Shown piece after piece: positions 1-8,084 of a stretch of 64,000 bases of DNA. A program made the position numbers and the translations under genes. The notes beneath the pieces were generated by a model, which saw only the letters and a program-made list of their open reading frames with translations, searched no databases and was not told where the DNA came from. Each line of letters begins with the position of its first letter. Position 1 is the stretch's first letter. The stretch is from Pectobacterium aroidearum (GTDB taxonomy: Bacteria > Pseudomonadota > Gammaproteobacteria > Enterobacterales > Enterobacteriaceae), in assembly GCF_015689195.1 (NCBI RefSeq), contig NZ_CP065044.1, forward strand, positions 2,728,001-2,792,000, in the 5' to 3' direction.

Positions 1-88
1 CAGTTCGTCTTAATTGGCCGTAGCCCTGTTGCCTCAATGACAGAAAGTGCGCGCAGGTTACAAACGTCGCTGACATAGCCCGTGAACA

Positions 89-124
89 GCCTTCCACACA
101 CGGACGACTCCACGTGTGGAAGGC
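89..124. terminator. Hairpin downstream of the YceI-like gene
   Basis: An 11-bp perfect inverted repeat (GCCTTCCACAC / GTGTGGAAGGC) with a 14-nt loop lies just past the 3' end of the leftward YceI-like gene. There is no long T run, so it may be a weak or bidirectional terminator. Bases 1-88 hold nothing I can identify. Confidence 0.45.
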
Positions 125-147
125 CACTATTTATACGGCGTATCGGG

Positions 148-723
148 TTAGACAGAATTTCGGGCTTTCGCCCGGATTTCAATATTAATCGCGACGCGAT
201 CGTCCACCACTCCGGTAAACCGATCCATGTTAAACGAAGAGCGCGAAATCGCGGTGGTAGCATGAAGAGACAGCACACCGTCATGCGATGACGTTCCGCC
301 TTGTTCTTCAAGTGTGGCTTCCAGAATGACCGGACGTTGGACGTTTTTTACCGACAGTGAACCAAAAACCCGGAAGTGCCCCTGCCCCAGCGCCACAACC
401 CTACTGCTGGTGAACGTAATATCGGGATAGTGTTCAGCATCAAAAAACAGGCTGCTTTTTAACTGATAGGTCAACAGGCCGTTGGAAGCCTGTAGCGTCG
501 TGATGGGGATTTTCACATCAATACGGTCATTCATTTCCTTTTCAGCATCCAGTGTAATGTTGCCCGTCACGCCGTCGAGAGAGGCTTGTGACGGGTGCCC
601 AAATGCTTGCCACGAAAGCCCAATAACGGTGTTATCAGTAGCAACGGTGTAGTTGAGCGGCATAGCATGTAACAGTGGGCTGATGAGCAGCCCACTGGCC
701 AATACGGGAAGGATGCGTGTCAT
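148..723 (-). CDS. YceI-family periplasmic lipid-binding-like protein
   Basis: A 191-residue secreted protein. Residues 1-20 form a signal peptide ending LLHA. The rest matches the YceI family, a lipocalin-like barrel thought to bind isoprenoid or other amphiphilic ligands in the periplasm. Visible family features are the early SWQAFGHPSQASLDG segment, the FFDAEHYPDITFTSS segment near residues 93-107 and the closing SRSSFNMDRFTGVVDDRVAI segment. The start is supported by a GAGGAG ribosome site about 8 bases upstream. It is monocistronic as far as seen. The exact ligand is unknown, and the family call is firm from motif pattern only. Confidence 0.8.
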   Translation of the reverse strand: MTRILPVLASGLLISPLLHAMPLNYTVATDNTVIGLSWQAFGHPSQASLDGVTGNITLDAEKEMNDRIDVKIPITTLQASNGLLTYQLKSSLFFDAEHYPDITFTSSRVVALGQGHFRVFGSLSVKNVQRPVILEATLEEQGGTSSHDGVLSLHATTAISRSSFNMDRFTGVVDDRVAINIEIRAKARNSV

Positions 724-883
724 AACAGGATTCTCCTCAGAATAAACAACGCGTAAACGCTCAGGAGGAAGAATTTATTCGGTCAATCCTTATTATTTTT
801 TTCGGTACGGAAAAAAACATCGGGCACTCATGGTGGACGGGCTTTGCGCTACAGTCCCGCCCAATAAGATCGCTGGCGCTATG

Positions 884-2080
884 TCACGCTTTGTTCTTCG
901 CTCGCCCTTTGCGCTGGTACGCTTTATTGTCGGCGACATACGTCAGGTAGGCCGCACGCGTCATCCCACCAACATATTGAGCAAACGCATCGTAGGTGGT
1001 ATCGGGCGGCAAATCGAACTCAGCCAACACCTGTTCCCATGCTTCACGGTGTTCTGGATTGAGTAGCGTTTTATCGTAGTGAGGGAAACCGCTATCGGCA
1101 AAGCATTCGGCCGACACGCTGCTATAGGCACCATTGTTCATGTAGCTGCGTCCGGCCCTGAAAACCGTATCCTGACTGGCTTTATTGACCGAACAAGGCC
1201 CCCATGACAGGCGATAGTCGCTTTTCTGTGCGCTGATACTGGATCCATAGCCCACCGGGAACAGAATGTCTTCTTCCGCCAATATCTTCGATCCCACAAA
1301 TTCATAGTTACCGCGCAGAAAGGCGTCATCCATAACGATCCAGCATTTTTCAGACAAGGGCGACGCCACAATCTCCGACAAGGCGGGATTACGCACCGTG
1401 GTGCGAAACAGATAAGGCCGGACAAACAGCGGCATCGTCATCACATCATGCCAAATGCTGTGTTCAGCAAACAGCGCGTCCTTTTGCATCTGACGAAGGT
1501 TACCAATAACCAGAACATAGCCATCGGTATGTAAGTCTATTTCAACCCGAAAAATGTCGCCTGGAACCGTTTTATGCTGCTGGTTTTTCATCCTCATCAG
1601 CCGTTCCAGCTTATCCGCGTAATCAGTCGGTACACGCTCGGGGTAAGATTGTAGCCAGTCGACAAGCTCCTCTTTGCTGACCAAATGCCGACATTCCGGC
1701 AGCGGTAGTCGAATAGAGTTTCGGTAATTGCTGGCGTTGATGTAACCGTAGTTTCCCGAGTTCAGCGTTCTGACGCCCGCAGAAAACACAACGCCATCCG
1801 CCTTCACACTGGAAACGCTGGTGTAAGTCAGCTTTTTCTCTTTACCACGCGTCGTTCTCGGCAAAATCACCTCACGTCCACGCGTATGAATAATGACATC
1901 GTCTTCCTGATAATTTAGCACGGTGGCGGTAATGCGCTTGCGGATCGTGTCGCCATCAAAGCAGATAAAATAGTCATCGCGTACGGTCAAAATATCCCAT
2001 TCAGACGATAACGGTTCCAGCCCAAAATAAGGGCGTAAGGCTTCCTGCATCCAGCTGTTTATCTGGTCAATCGGTTTCAT
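884..2080 (-). CDS. Hypothetical protein with Imm26-like segment
   Basis: About 398 residues from the ATG at 2080; an upstream in-frame GTG at 2179 would add 33 residues and neither start has a clear ribosome site. I do not recognise the whole protein. It has no signal peptide or membrane segment. The middle (after the stretch beginning GDIFRVEIDL) resembles the Imm26 immunity-protein domain: a short beta-rich opening, a hydrophobic VLVIGNL strand and an aromatic-rich tail. The N-terminal part has a WDILTVRDDYFICFDGD stretch typical of a small beta domain. It stands alone, divergent from rstA. No toxin gene is next to it, so an immunity role is not implied. Confidence 0.45.
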   Translation of the reverse strand: MKPIDQINSWMQEALRPYFGLEPLSSEWDILTVRDDYFICFDGDTIRKRITATVLNYQEDDVIIHTRGREVILPRTTRGKEKKLTYTSVSSVKADGVVFSAGVRTLNSGNYGYINASNYRNSIRLPLPECRHLVSKEELVDWLQSYPERVPTDYADKLERLMRMKNQQHKTVPGDIFRVEIDLHTDGYVLVIGNLRQMQKDALFAEHSIWHDVMTMPLFVRPYLFRTTVRNPALSEIVASPLSEKCWIVMDDAFLRGNYEFVGSKILAEEDILFPVGYGSSISAQKSDYRLSWGPCSVNKASQDTVFRAGRSYMNNGAYSSVSAECFADSGFPHYDKTLLNPEHREAWEQVLAEFDLPPDTTYDAFAQYVGGMTRAAYLTYVADNKAYQRKGRAKNKA

Positions 2081-2300
2081 CTTCAGCGCGGTTCCCAGTG
2101 GAATAATCGGTAATGGTGGCGTGGCCGTTCTTGATAAACGACGAAAATCCGGTGCGATATCGCCCCAAAAAGCACGCACCGCAGCTTATCTAATTTGGAC
2201 AAGCAAACAAACACTTAACACCCATTTACGCTTCATATCTCGTTTATCATCTATCATCAGGCTATGCTATCAGCAGTGAGATGGGGATGACGTAGATACC

Positions 2301-3038
2301 ATGCATAAGATTGTTTTTATAGAAGATGATACTGAAGTAGGAAAATTGATCGCGGCCTACCTCGGCAAGCATGACATTGATGTTCAGGTTGAAGCTCGAG
2401 GCGATCAGGCATTGGCCTTTATTGAACAACAGCAGCCCGACCTTGTGTTGTTGGACATCATGCTGCCCGGTAAAGACGGTATGACCATCTGTCGGGAATT
2501 GCGGCCACAGTATACCGGCCCAATTGTGCTGCTGACGTCGCTGGACAGCGATATGAATCATATTCTGGCGCTGGAAATGGGCGCCGATGATTACATCCTG
2601 AAAACCACACCGCCCGCCGTGTTGCTCGCCCGCTTGCGCCTGCATTTACGCCAGTACGCCACCGCGCCACAGGTTGTGGCGGAAAACGCCGCGCCTGCGG
2701 CATTACAAGTGCATAAATCACTGCACTTCGGCCTGCTTTGCATCGATCCGGTCAATCGCGAAGTGACATTAGGACAAGAGCACATCGTGTTATCCACCGC
2801 GGACTTTGATCTCCTCTGGCAACTGGCGACCCACGCCGGTCACATCATGGATCGGGATGCGCTGCTGAAAAACCTGCGCGGCGTTACCTATGACGGCATG
2901 GACCGCAGCATTGACGTAGCGATTTCCCGCCTGCGTAAAAAACTGTACGACAACCCGCTGGAGCCGTTCCGCATCAAAACGGTGCGTAACAAGGGGTATC
3001 TGTTCGCCCCCAATACCTGGGAGAGCGTCACGCTATGA
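2301..3038 (+). CDS. rstA: Response regulator RstA
   Basis: A 245-residue OmpR/PhoB-type response regulator. The receiver domain (residues 1-115) shows the acidic pair EDD at 8-10, the phospho-acceptor Asp in LVLLDIMLPGKDG near 51 and the Lys in YILKTTPP near 101. The C-terminal winged helix (about 145-240) carries the RSIDVAISRLRKKL recognition helix. It overlaps rstB by four bases (ATGA), so translation is coupled. RstA responds to RstB and, in Escherichia coli, to PhoP; targets there include asr, which lies downstream here with an RstA-like box. Assignment is by sequence pattern and by the rstB and asr neighbours. Confidence 0.9.
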   Translation: MHKIVFIEDDTEVGKLIAAYLGKHDIDVQVEARGDQALAFIEQQQPDLVLLDIMLPGKDGMTICRELRPQYTGPIVLLTSLDSDMNHILALEMGADDYILKTTPPAVLLARLRLHLRQYATAPQVVAENAAPAALQVHKSLHFGLLCIDPVNREVTLGQEHIVLSTADFDLLWQLATHAGHIMDRDALLKNLRGVTYDGMDRSIDVAISRLRKKLYDNPLEPFRIKTVRNKGYLFAPNTWESVTL

Positions 3039-4348
3039 GAAAGCTGTTCGTCCAGTTTTTTCTATTGCTGTTCGCCTGTTTTGTCGTCATGACGTTACTG
3101 GTCGGGCTGGTCTATAAAGTCACGGCCGAACGTGCCGGGCGTCAGTCCATGGATGACCTGATGAAAAGCTCGCTGTACCTCATTCGTAATGAGCTGCGCG
3201 CGATCCCGCCTCGCGACTGGCATAAAACCATCAACCAGCTTGATTTAAACCTGTCGTTCAAACTGCACATCGAACCGGTGAGCAAATATGCGCTGAGTCC
3301 CAAGAATCGCCAGCGTCTGAATCAGGGGGAGATTATCGCACTGGATGACGAATATACGTTTATCCAACGCATCCCCCGCAGCCACTACGTGCTCGCTGTC
3401 GGCCCTATTCCGTATCTGTTCTTCCTGCACGAAATGCGGCTGCTGGATTTACTGCTGGTGATGCTGATTGGGCTGTCGCTGGCGCTGCCGGTTTTCCTCT
3501 GGATGCGACCACACTGGCAGGCGATGCTAAAACTGGAGAATGCCGCACAGCGCCTGGGGGATGGTCATCTGGAAGAGCGCATTCACTTCGATAGCACCTC
3601 AAGCCTGTTCCGGCTTGGCGTCGCCTTCAACCGCATGGCCGATAACCTGAACCAGCTCATCAATAGTAAAAAACAGCTGATTGATAATATTGCACACGAG
3701 CTGCGTACGCCGCTGGTCAGGCTGCGCTATCGGCTGGCCATGAGCGACAATCTGACGGAAGACGAACAGCAGGCGCTAAACCGGGATATTGGCCAGCTTG
3801 AAGCGCTGATTGACGAGCTGCTGACCTATGCCCGACTCGACCGTCCGCAGGTGACGTTGCACCTTGCCAATATCGATATTCCCTCGTGGTTACAGGCAAA
3901 AGTTGACGATTTTCGTCTGATCCACCCTGACAAACATATTTCGCTGGACATGCCCCCTTCAGCACAGATTGGCGCACTCGATTTGCGCCTGATGGAACGG
4001 GTTCTGAACAACCTGATCGGTAACGGGTTGCGCTTCTGCCATAGCCGATTACACATCAGCCTGACGTCCGACGCCGAGCATATCGCCTGTCTGCAAGTCG
4101 AAGATGACGGCCCCGGTATTGCGCCCGAAAGCCGGGAAAGCGTGTTTGAACCGTTTATCCGTCTGGAAGCGGGTATCGAGAACAGCAGCGGCGGGTGTGG
4201 ACTCGGGCTGGCCATTGTTCATGCTATCGCCCGCGCCTACGAAGGCAGTATTACCGTGGATGAAAGCCCACTCGGCGGCGCTCGTTTCCGCTTTTGTTGG
4301 CCAGTAAAAACCACGACAGCGCAGACGACCATCGCCATCCAGCACTAG
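3035..4348 (+). CDS. rstB: Sensor histidine kinase RstB
   Basis: A 437-residue membrane histidine kinase. A first TM helix (about 5-27), a periplasmic sensor region and a second TM helix (about 134-155) precede a HAMP domain (about 155-210). The H-box is IAHELRTPLVRLR near 220, followed by the N-box LNNLIGNGLRF and the G-boxes DDGPGIAPES and GCGLGLAIVHAIA. It partners the overlapping upstream rstA. The C-terminal tail after the ATPase domain is short. Nothing looks broken. Confidence 0.9.
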   Translation: MRKLFVQFFLLLFACFVVMTLLVGLVYKVTAERAGRQSMDDLMKSSLYLIRNELRAIPPRDWHKTINQLDLNLSFKLHIEPVSKYALSPKNRQRLNQGEIIALDDEYTFIQRIPRSHYVLAVGPIPYLFFLHEMRLLDLLLVMLIGLSLALPVFLWMRPHWQAMLKLENAAQRLGDGHLEERIHFDSTSSLFRLGVAFNRMADNLNQLINSKKQLIDNIAHELRTPLVRLRYRLAMSDNLTEDEQQALNRDIGQLEALIDELLTYARLDRPQVTLHLANIDIPSWLQAKVDDFRLIHPDKHISLDMPPSAQIGALDLRLMERVLNNLIGNGLRFCHSRLHISLTSDAEHIACLQVEDDGPGIAPESRESVFEPFIRLEAGIENSSGGCGLGLAIVHAIARAYEGSITVDESPLGGARFRFCWPVKTTTAQTTIAIQH

Positions 4349-4406
4349 CACAGAGGCGGCGGTAACCCCGCCGTCTCTCCCCTGTTACCCTCGTTTTCCC
4401 AGCTTG

Positions 4407-4420
4407 TACATTAGGTTACA
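4407..4420 (+). promoter_or_regulatory. Putative RstA box upstream of asr
   Basis: TACATTAGGTTACA matches the E. coli RstA consensus TACATNTNGTTACA at every fixed base except one. It sits about 105 bases upstream of the asr start and just after rstB, the arrangement expected if phosphorylated RstA activates asr here as it does in E. coli under acid stress. Confidence 0.65.
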
Positions 4421-4526
4421 CGCCGAAACCAATCACTCACTGAAGCCGCTCTCTGTTTCTCCTATTCTCTCTTCACCGGCCCAACCGAGGGCTACGAAAC
4501 GTGAATGAGATAACGAGGAAATGATG

Positions 4527-4937
4527 ATGAATAAAGTATTAGTTATGATCGCAGGTGCGGCACTGGGTCTGTCCTCTGTAGCGTTTGCCGCGGATACCGT
4601 AACCACCGCACCAGCTCAGCCAACGGCGACCACGTCTGCTCCGGCTAAAGCCGTTCACCATAAAAAACAGGTGAAAAAAGCGAAACCTGCCGCTGAACAA
4701 AAAGCGCAGGCTGCCAAGAAACACGTGAAGAAAGCGAAACCAGCTCCTGCTCAAAAAGCGCAAGCTGCCAAGAAACACGTGAAAAAAGCTAAACCAGCGC
4801 CTGCTCAGAAAGCGCAAGCTGCCAAAAAACACGTGAAGAAAGCGAAACCAGCTCCTGCTCAGAAAGCACAGGCTGCCAAGAAACACGTGAAAAAAGCGAA
4901 AACTGCAAAACCTGCTACCACCACGCCAGCCGCGTAA
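4527..4937 (+). CDS. asr: Acid shock protein Asr
   Basis: A 136-residue secreted, very basic protein. Residues 1-22 form a signal peptide (cleavage after AFA). The mature part is Ala/Lys/Pro-rich and contains four tandem 18-residue units of the form [18 protein letters not shown] (the first imperfect), equal to a 54-bp DNA repeat that can vary in number. Three ATGs occur in a row at 4521, 4524 and 4527; the third gives the best spacing from the GAGGA ribosome site. Asr is periplasmic, processed on acid shock and buffers or chaperones under low pH in E. coli. Regulation by RstAB is suggested by the box at 4407. Confidence 0.88.
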   Translation: MNKVLVMIAGAALGLSSVAFAADTVTTAPAQPTATTSAPAKAVHHKKQVKKAKPAAEQKAQAAKKHVKKAKPAPAQKAQAAKKHVKKAKPAPAQKAQAAKKHVKKAKPAPAQKAQAAKKHVKKAKTAKPATTTPAA

Positions 4938-4950
4938 TCAATAAGTACCC

Positions 4951-4973
4951 GCTCCTTCCCCACGGGAAGGAGC
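4951..4973 (+). terminator. asr terminator
   Basis: A perfect 10-bp stem (GCTCCTTCCC / GGGAAGGAGC) with a 3-nt loop starts 13 bases after the asr stop. The T run is short (CACTTTC), but the stem is strong. Confidence 0.75.
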
Positions 4974-5036
4974 CACTTTCGGTCAGTCCCAATTTGAATC
5001 AAATCGCTAAAGGATGACCAAAATAGAGCAACTATC

Positions 5037-5060
5037 AAACACTCGGTTTACCGGGTGTTT
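5037..5060. terminator. Hairpin before a microprotein gene
   Basis: AAACACTCGG and CCGGGTGTTT pair over ten positions (one G-U) around a 4-nt loop, followed by ATTTCAT. It lies 22 bases before the 26-codon reading frame. It could be a terminator or a leader hairpin for that small gene. Confidence 0.4.
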
Positions 5061-5081
5061 ATTTCATCGGGGGACGGGAAA

Positions 5082-5162
5082 ATGATGCGTCGTTATTCAT
5101 TTGAAATTATGTTGTCCCTCGTTCTGCTTTGTGGCCTTATCACCCTGAGTTTTTTTCTCTAA
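5082..5162 (+). CDS. 26-residue single-span membrane microprotein
   Basis: A short reading frame with two adjacent ATGs (5082, 5085) and a purine-rich GGGACGGGAAA ribosome site directly upstream. The product is a basic N-terminus (MMRRYSFE) followed by one hydrophobic helix of about 17 residues ending SFFL. This is the layout of bacterial single-span small membrane proteins, but I do not recognise the family. It lies 145 bases after asr, downstream of a hairpin and followed by a long AT-rich gap. Evidence is limited to ribosome site, composition and charge topology. Confidence 0.45.
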   Translation: MMRRYSFEIMLSLVLLCGLITLSFFL

Positions 5163-5762
5163 CCGCCAGTATTCCTCTCTCCTCCGACTATCCCCGTATT
5201 TTCAATATCGAAGCCATACGTAAAGAAAACCTCACGTCGTTTTGATAACAAGTCTCATTAACAGTATTATTTCTTGGTGTAATTTAATAATTTCTGTTCC
5301 CATCTGACAGGTCAAACCAGATAAAAACACCACCCAAACCAAATAATATCAATATCTTATAAATATACACCTGAGCTGAAATGACAAATAAGCCAATAAC
5401 AATTGAATTATCGAAATCTTAAACTACAATTTCGAAATCAATAATAATTAACATTGGAACTCGAATTAAATTTATTATTAAAAATAAAGCACACTAACTA
5501 CAAGGTTTAATTTCCTAAAATATCATGACATGAAAAACAACGCCGCACTGCGGTCTTGTTTGTCATTTCATGGTGCTAATGAAGCATTACCCATATAGTC
5601 ATTTAAACTAATGAGGCCTCTATTGATTAAAAGACAATAATATATTTAGTCGAATATGGATTGACTTTCAAAACCACACAATTAATTACATACCTTTAAG
5701 GAATTTACATTCATCATAAGACGAAATGGACGCGTTATAACTCCATCATGCACAGGTTTTAA
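5163..5762. other. AT-rich gap upstream of the IprA-like gene
   Basis: About 600 bases of AT-rich sequence with no supported gene. It presumably holds the promoter of the regulator gene at 5763. Short inverted repeats occur, but none strong enough to call. Confidence 0.5.
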
Positions 5763-6374
5763 ATGAAAGAATTAAATACATCTATTTTTCGCATCACAAA
5801 AATACTTTCTCCACACAGCAATATCGCAACCCCAACCAAAGTTATTAAAGGGAAACGGCTCTATTTCTTTTATCCATCAGGGGAGCAAGTTATTTACTTC
5901 CTGGATGAAGGAACATTCTTAATGAAGCAATCCATCGATGATAAGGTTATTTCTGTTATCTTATCACCCGCTATCGTTGGCTGGTCCATGGTGACACTTG
6001 ATGGTGGCGAACTTTATCTGGAAAGGGTCGATTATGGGAAAATTCGTAGTATTCCTTTCAATACCGCCATGCGCATCATTACGGCTTATGAGCGTTTCGA
6101 TGATGTCTTAACGATTGTTAATACCGGCTTTCATGCACTGATCGATCACTGTATTGGGAATCATGGCGATTCACTTTCTATCGTGCATAAAATGCTACGT
6201 TCGCTGAATCAACTTCCCCCCGATGTCAAACTCCGCTTTTCTGCTCTGTCCTATATTTCTCAACGAACATCACTATCAAAAAGCACGATAAAACGGGGGC
6301 TTAAACAACTACAACAACAAGGTTTACTCACGTTAGAACACGGTAAATTACGCCACCTCACTGAATGTAATTAA
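5763..6374 (+). CDS. IprA/Crp-like winged-helix regulator
   Basis: A 203-residue protein with the layout of IprA-type (Crp-fold) enterobacterial regulators. Residues 1-110 are a beta-rich sensor-like half with no cyclic-nucleotide motif. The C-terminal 45 residues form a helix-turn-helix (LSYISQRTSLSKSTIKRGLK, then a QQQGLLTLEHGKL wing). It faces the fimbrial operon convergently across a shared terminator. It may regulate that operon, but the sequence does not show this. IprA itself affects hydrogen peroxide resistance in Salmonella; the function here is unproven. Confidence 0.65.
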   Translation: MKELNTSIFRITKILSPHSNIATPTKVIKGKRLYFFYPSGEQVIYFLDEGTFLMKQSIDDKVISVILSPAIVGWSMVTLDGGELYLERVDYGKIRSIPFNTAMRIITAYERFDDVLTIVNTGFHALIDHCIGNHGDSLSIVHKMLRSLNQLPPDVKLRFSALSYISQRTSLSKSTIKRGLKQLQQQGLLTLEHGKLRHLTECN

Positions 6375-6389
6375 ATAATCACTTATCAC

Positions 6390-6409
6390 GACGGGTCACC
6401 TGACCCGTC
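6390..6409. terminator. Bidirectional terminator between regulator and fimbrial operon
   Basis: A perfect 9-bp stem (GACGGGTCA / TGACCCGTC) with a 2-nt loop between the convergent regulator gene and the last fimbrial gene. Confidence 0.7.
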
Positions 6410-6437
6410 ACGTCTCTTCAATACCGTCTTCCAACGT

Positions 6438-7016
6438 TTACTGATAGGTTAGGGTAAATGTTGCATCCGCATTTGCAGAACCGGCCGTGACTGGCGTACC
6501 AATCGCAACATACTGCCCGTAAAACACCAGCGGCACGCGTGCAGCGTTTGCCGACAGCGCATAAACGGGTGTCGGTTGGCCAAGTGGCAACCGACGGCGT
6601 TCGCTATCCAGTATCGCCACGGCAACATTCGTCGCACTGCTACTGGCATTAAGCGCGAGCAGCGTACTATCCTCCGCTGGCGCGCTGCCATGAAACGTGA
6701 TCTCGACGCCAGATGCCGCGACACCGCAGTTCTCCAGCACAATCTCGAAACGCGTAGGATTAGGGCTTTGCGATCCTACCGCAAACTGCTTACTTGGCCA
6801 GGTACCGAGTTCAACCGTTTGTTCCTGCGTCCCTGTGCTGACGCTACAGCTGTTCGCCAGCAGCGTCGCCGTGAGCCGCATATTGGTCAGCCCGAGATCG
6901 GCACGGACTGGCTGCACAGCACACGTCATAAAGAGCAGAGAAACCCAGCCGAAACGCGCGGCCCATGTTACTCGCGTACGCACCGCGCCAGCCATCACAC
7001 CCTGAGATCGGTTCAT
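6438..7016 (-). CDS. Minor fimbrial subunit
   Basis: A 192-residue type 1-family pilin. A long basic signal region (to about residue 39, VRA) is followed by the pilin pattern: a first Cys in LLANSCSVSTG, a second Cys in VLENCGV about 40 residues later, and the C-terminal beta strand ATFTLTYQ that completes the chaperone-bound donor strand. It is the last gene of the leftward fimbrial operon, 12 bases after the adhesin-like gene. Its place suggests a minor or adaptor subunit. Confidence 0.8.
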   Translation of the reverse strand: MNRSQGVMAGAVRTRVTWAARFGWVSLLFMTCAVQPVRADLGLTNMRLTATLLANSCSVSTGTQEQTVELGTWPSKQFAVGSQSPNPTRFEIVLENCGVAASGVEITFHGSAPAEDSTLLALNASSSATNVAVAILDSERRRLPLGQPTPVYALSANAARVPLVFYGQYVAIGTPVTAGSANADATFTLTYQ

Positions 7017-7028
7017 CGATTCCCCCTT

Positions 7029-8084
7029 TTAGTAAAAATCGACGCGCAGATAAGCATTTGCTGTCGCGACGCCTTCCTGGGGCTTAGTCCCCGTCACGCT
7101 GACCGGATACGCAGTAATCGCCACATTGGCACTTGCTGCCTCATCCAGTGTAAAAGGAATCACGCTCGCTATATCATTGGGCGTCAATGGATTACTTCCA
7201 CTGTCTGTAACAATAAAGCCGACGTCAGGATTGTCAGAAACCACCATATTGCCAGACGATTTATCAGCCTGAAGACGCATCGACATACTCGCCTGCGCAT
7301 CGATACCGTTGCAGGCGATACCAATCGTCCGCGTCACCGGTGGAACCCCCTCCGGTTTTTCACCCGCCGTTTTAAACGCCCCTGATGAAATTCCGCCAAA
7401 ATCAATGCTGATGATCTGACCCGCATTCAAAACGCAACTTTGAGGAACCGTGACCGAACCGCTCATGTAGCCAACCACCAGTGGCGACCCCACGCTTTGC
7501 CCACTACCTCCCTGATTGCCATAGAGGTAAAAAATGGGTGTCATCGGGATATTGGAAATCCCGACAAACTTGCGTTTGATACGGAAATTTACCTGAACCC
7601 GACTGCCCGTTGTCGCATTCCCACCGCACAGCCCATCACAGTTGTTGCTCACATCGGTAAACGGCACATTATGAAAAATGCCCGCCGCGGTGCGGTTATA
7701 AACAAAAATACGCGATGCCACCTGGAGATAATCATTGCCGGTAATATCAAACCAGTTCACGCCGCTTTCCGTTGATGCCAAAACCAACGATGGGCCGGAC
7801 CGGGCGGAATAGTAGACCGTATCTCGGTTATTACATGGACCACTTATCGCATAGGAACCTGCATCGGTTTTTTCATTCCACCCGGTAACATATCCGACAT
7901 TGTTCTGAGTGGAAGCCAGCGCGTAAGTGTAGTCATACGTTAAAGGTGAACCGCTTGAGGTCGTGCACTGTACCGCGCTGGCTTGGCTGGCAATCCCCAA
8001 CAAGCCAGCCACGCTAACACCGCGCCACCACATCGTGCTCCGCGTCGCGCCACTTTTATTTTTCGTTAATAATTTCATTGACAT
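7029..8084 (-). CDS. Fimbrial tip adhesin-like protein
   Basis: A 351-residue secreted protein with a signal peptide ending ASA. The N-terminal two-thirds form a probable receptor-binding domain with cysteines (SNNCDGLCGG). The C-terminal third is a pilin domain (QSCVLNAGQIISIDFG, GIACNG, ending AYLRVDFY). This two-domain layout is that of FimH-type tip adhesins. It overlaps the end of the usher gene by 10 bases, so the two are translationally coupled. The ligand cannot be told from sequence. Confidence 0.78.
   Translation of the reverse strand: MSMKLLTKNKSGATRSTMWWRGVSVAGLLGIASQASAVQCTTSSGSPLTYDYTYALASTQNNVGYVTGWNEKTDAGSYAISGPCNNRDTVYYSARSGPSLVLASTESGVNWFDITGNDYLQVASRIFVYNRTAAGIFHNVPFTDVSNNCDGLCGGNATTGSRVQVNFRIKRKFVGISNIPMTPIFYLYGNQGGSGQSVGSPLVVGYMSGSVTVPQSCVLNAGQIISIDFGGISSGAFKTAGEKPEGVPPVTRTIGIACNGIDAQASMSMRLQADKSSGNMVVSDNPDVGFIVTDSGSNPLTPNDIASVIPFTLDEAASANVAITAYPVSVTGTKPQEGVATANAYLRVDFY

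Noticed and set aside
4539..4886. A 115-codon leftward frame opposite asr
   Set aside because: It is the antisense of the Lys/Ala repeat region, giving an artificial Phe/Leu-rich peptide.
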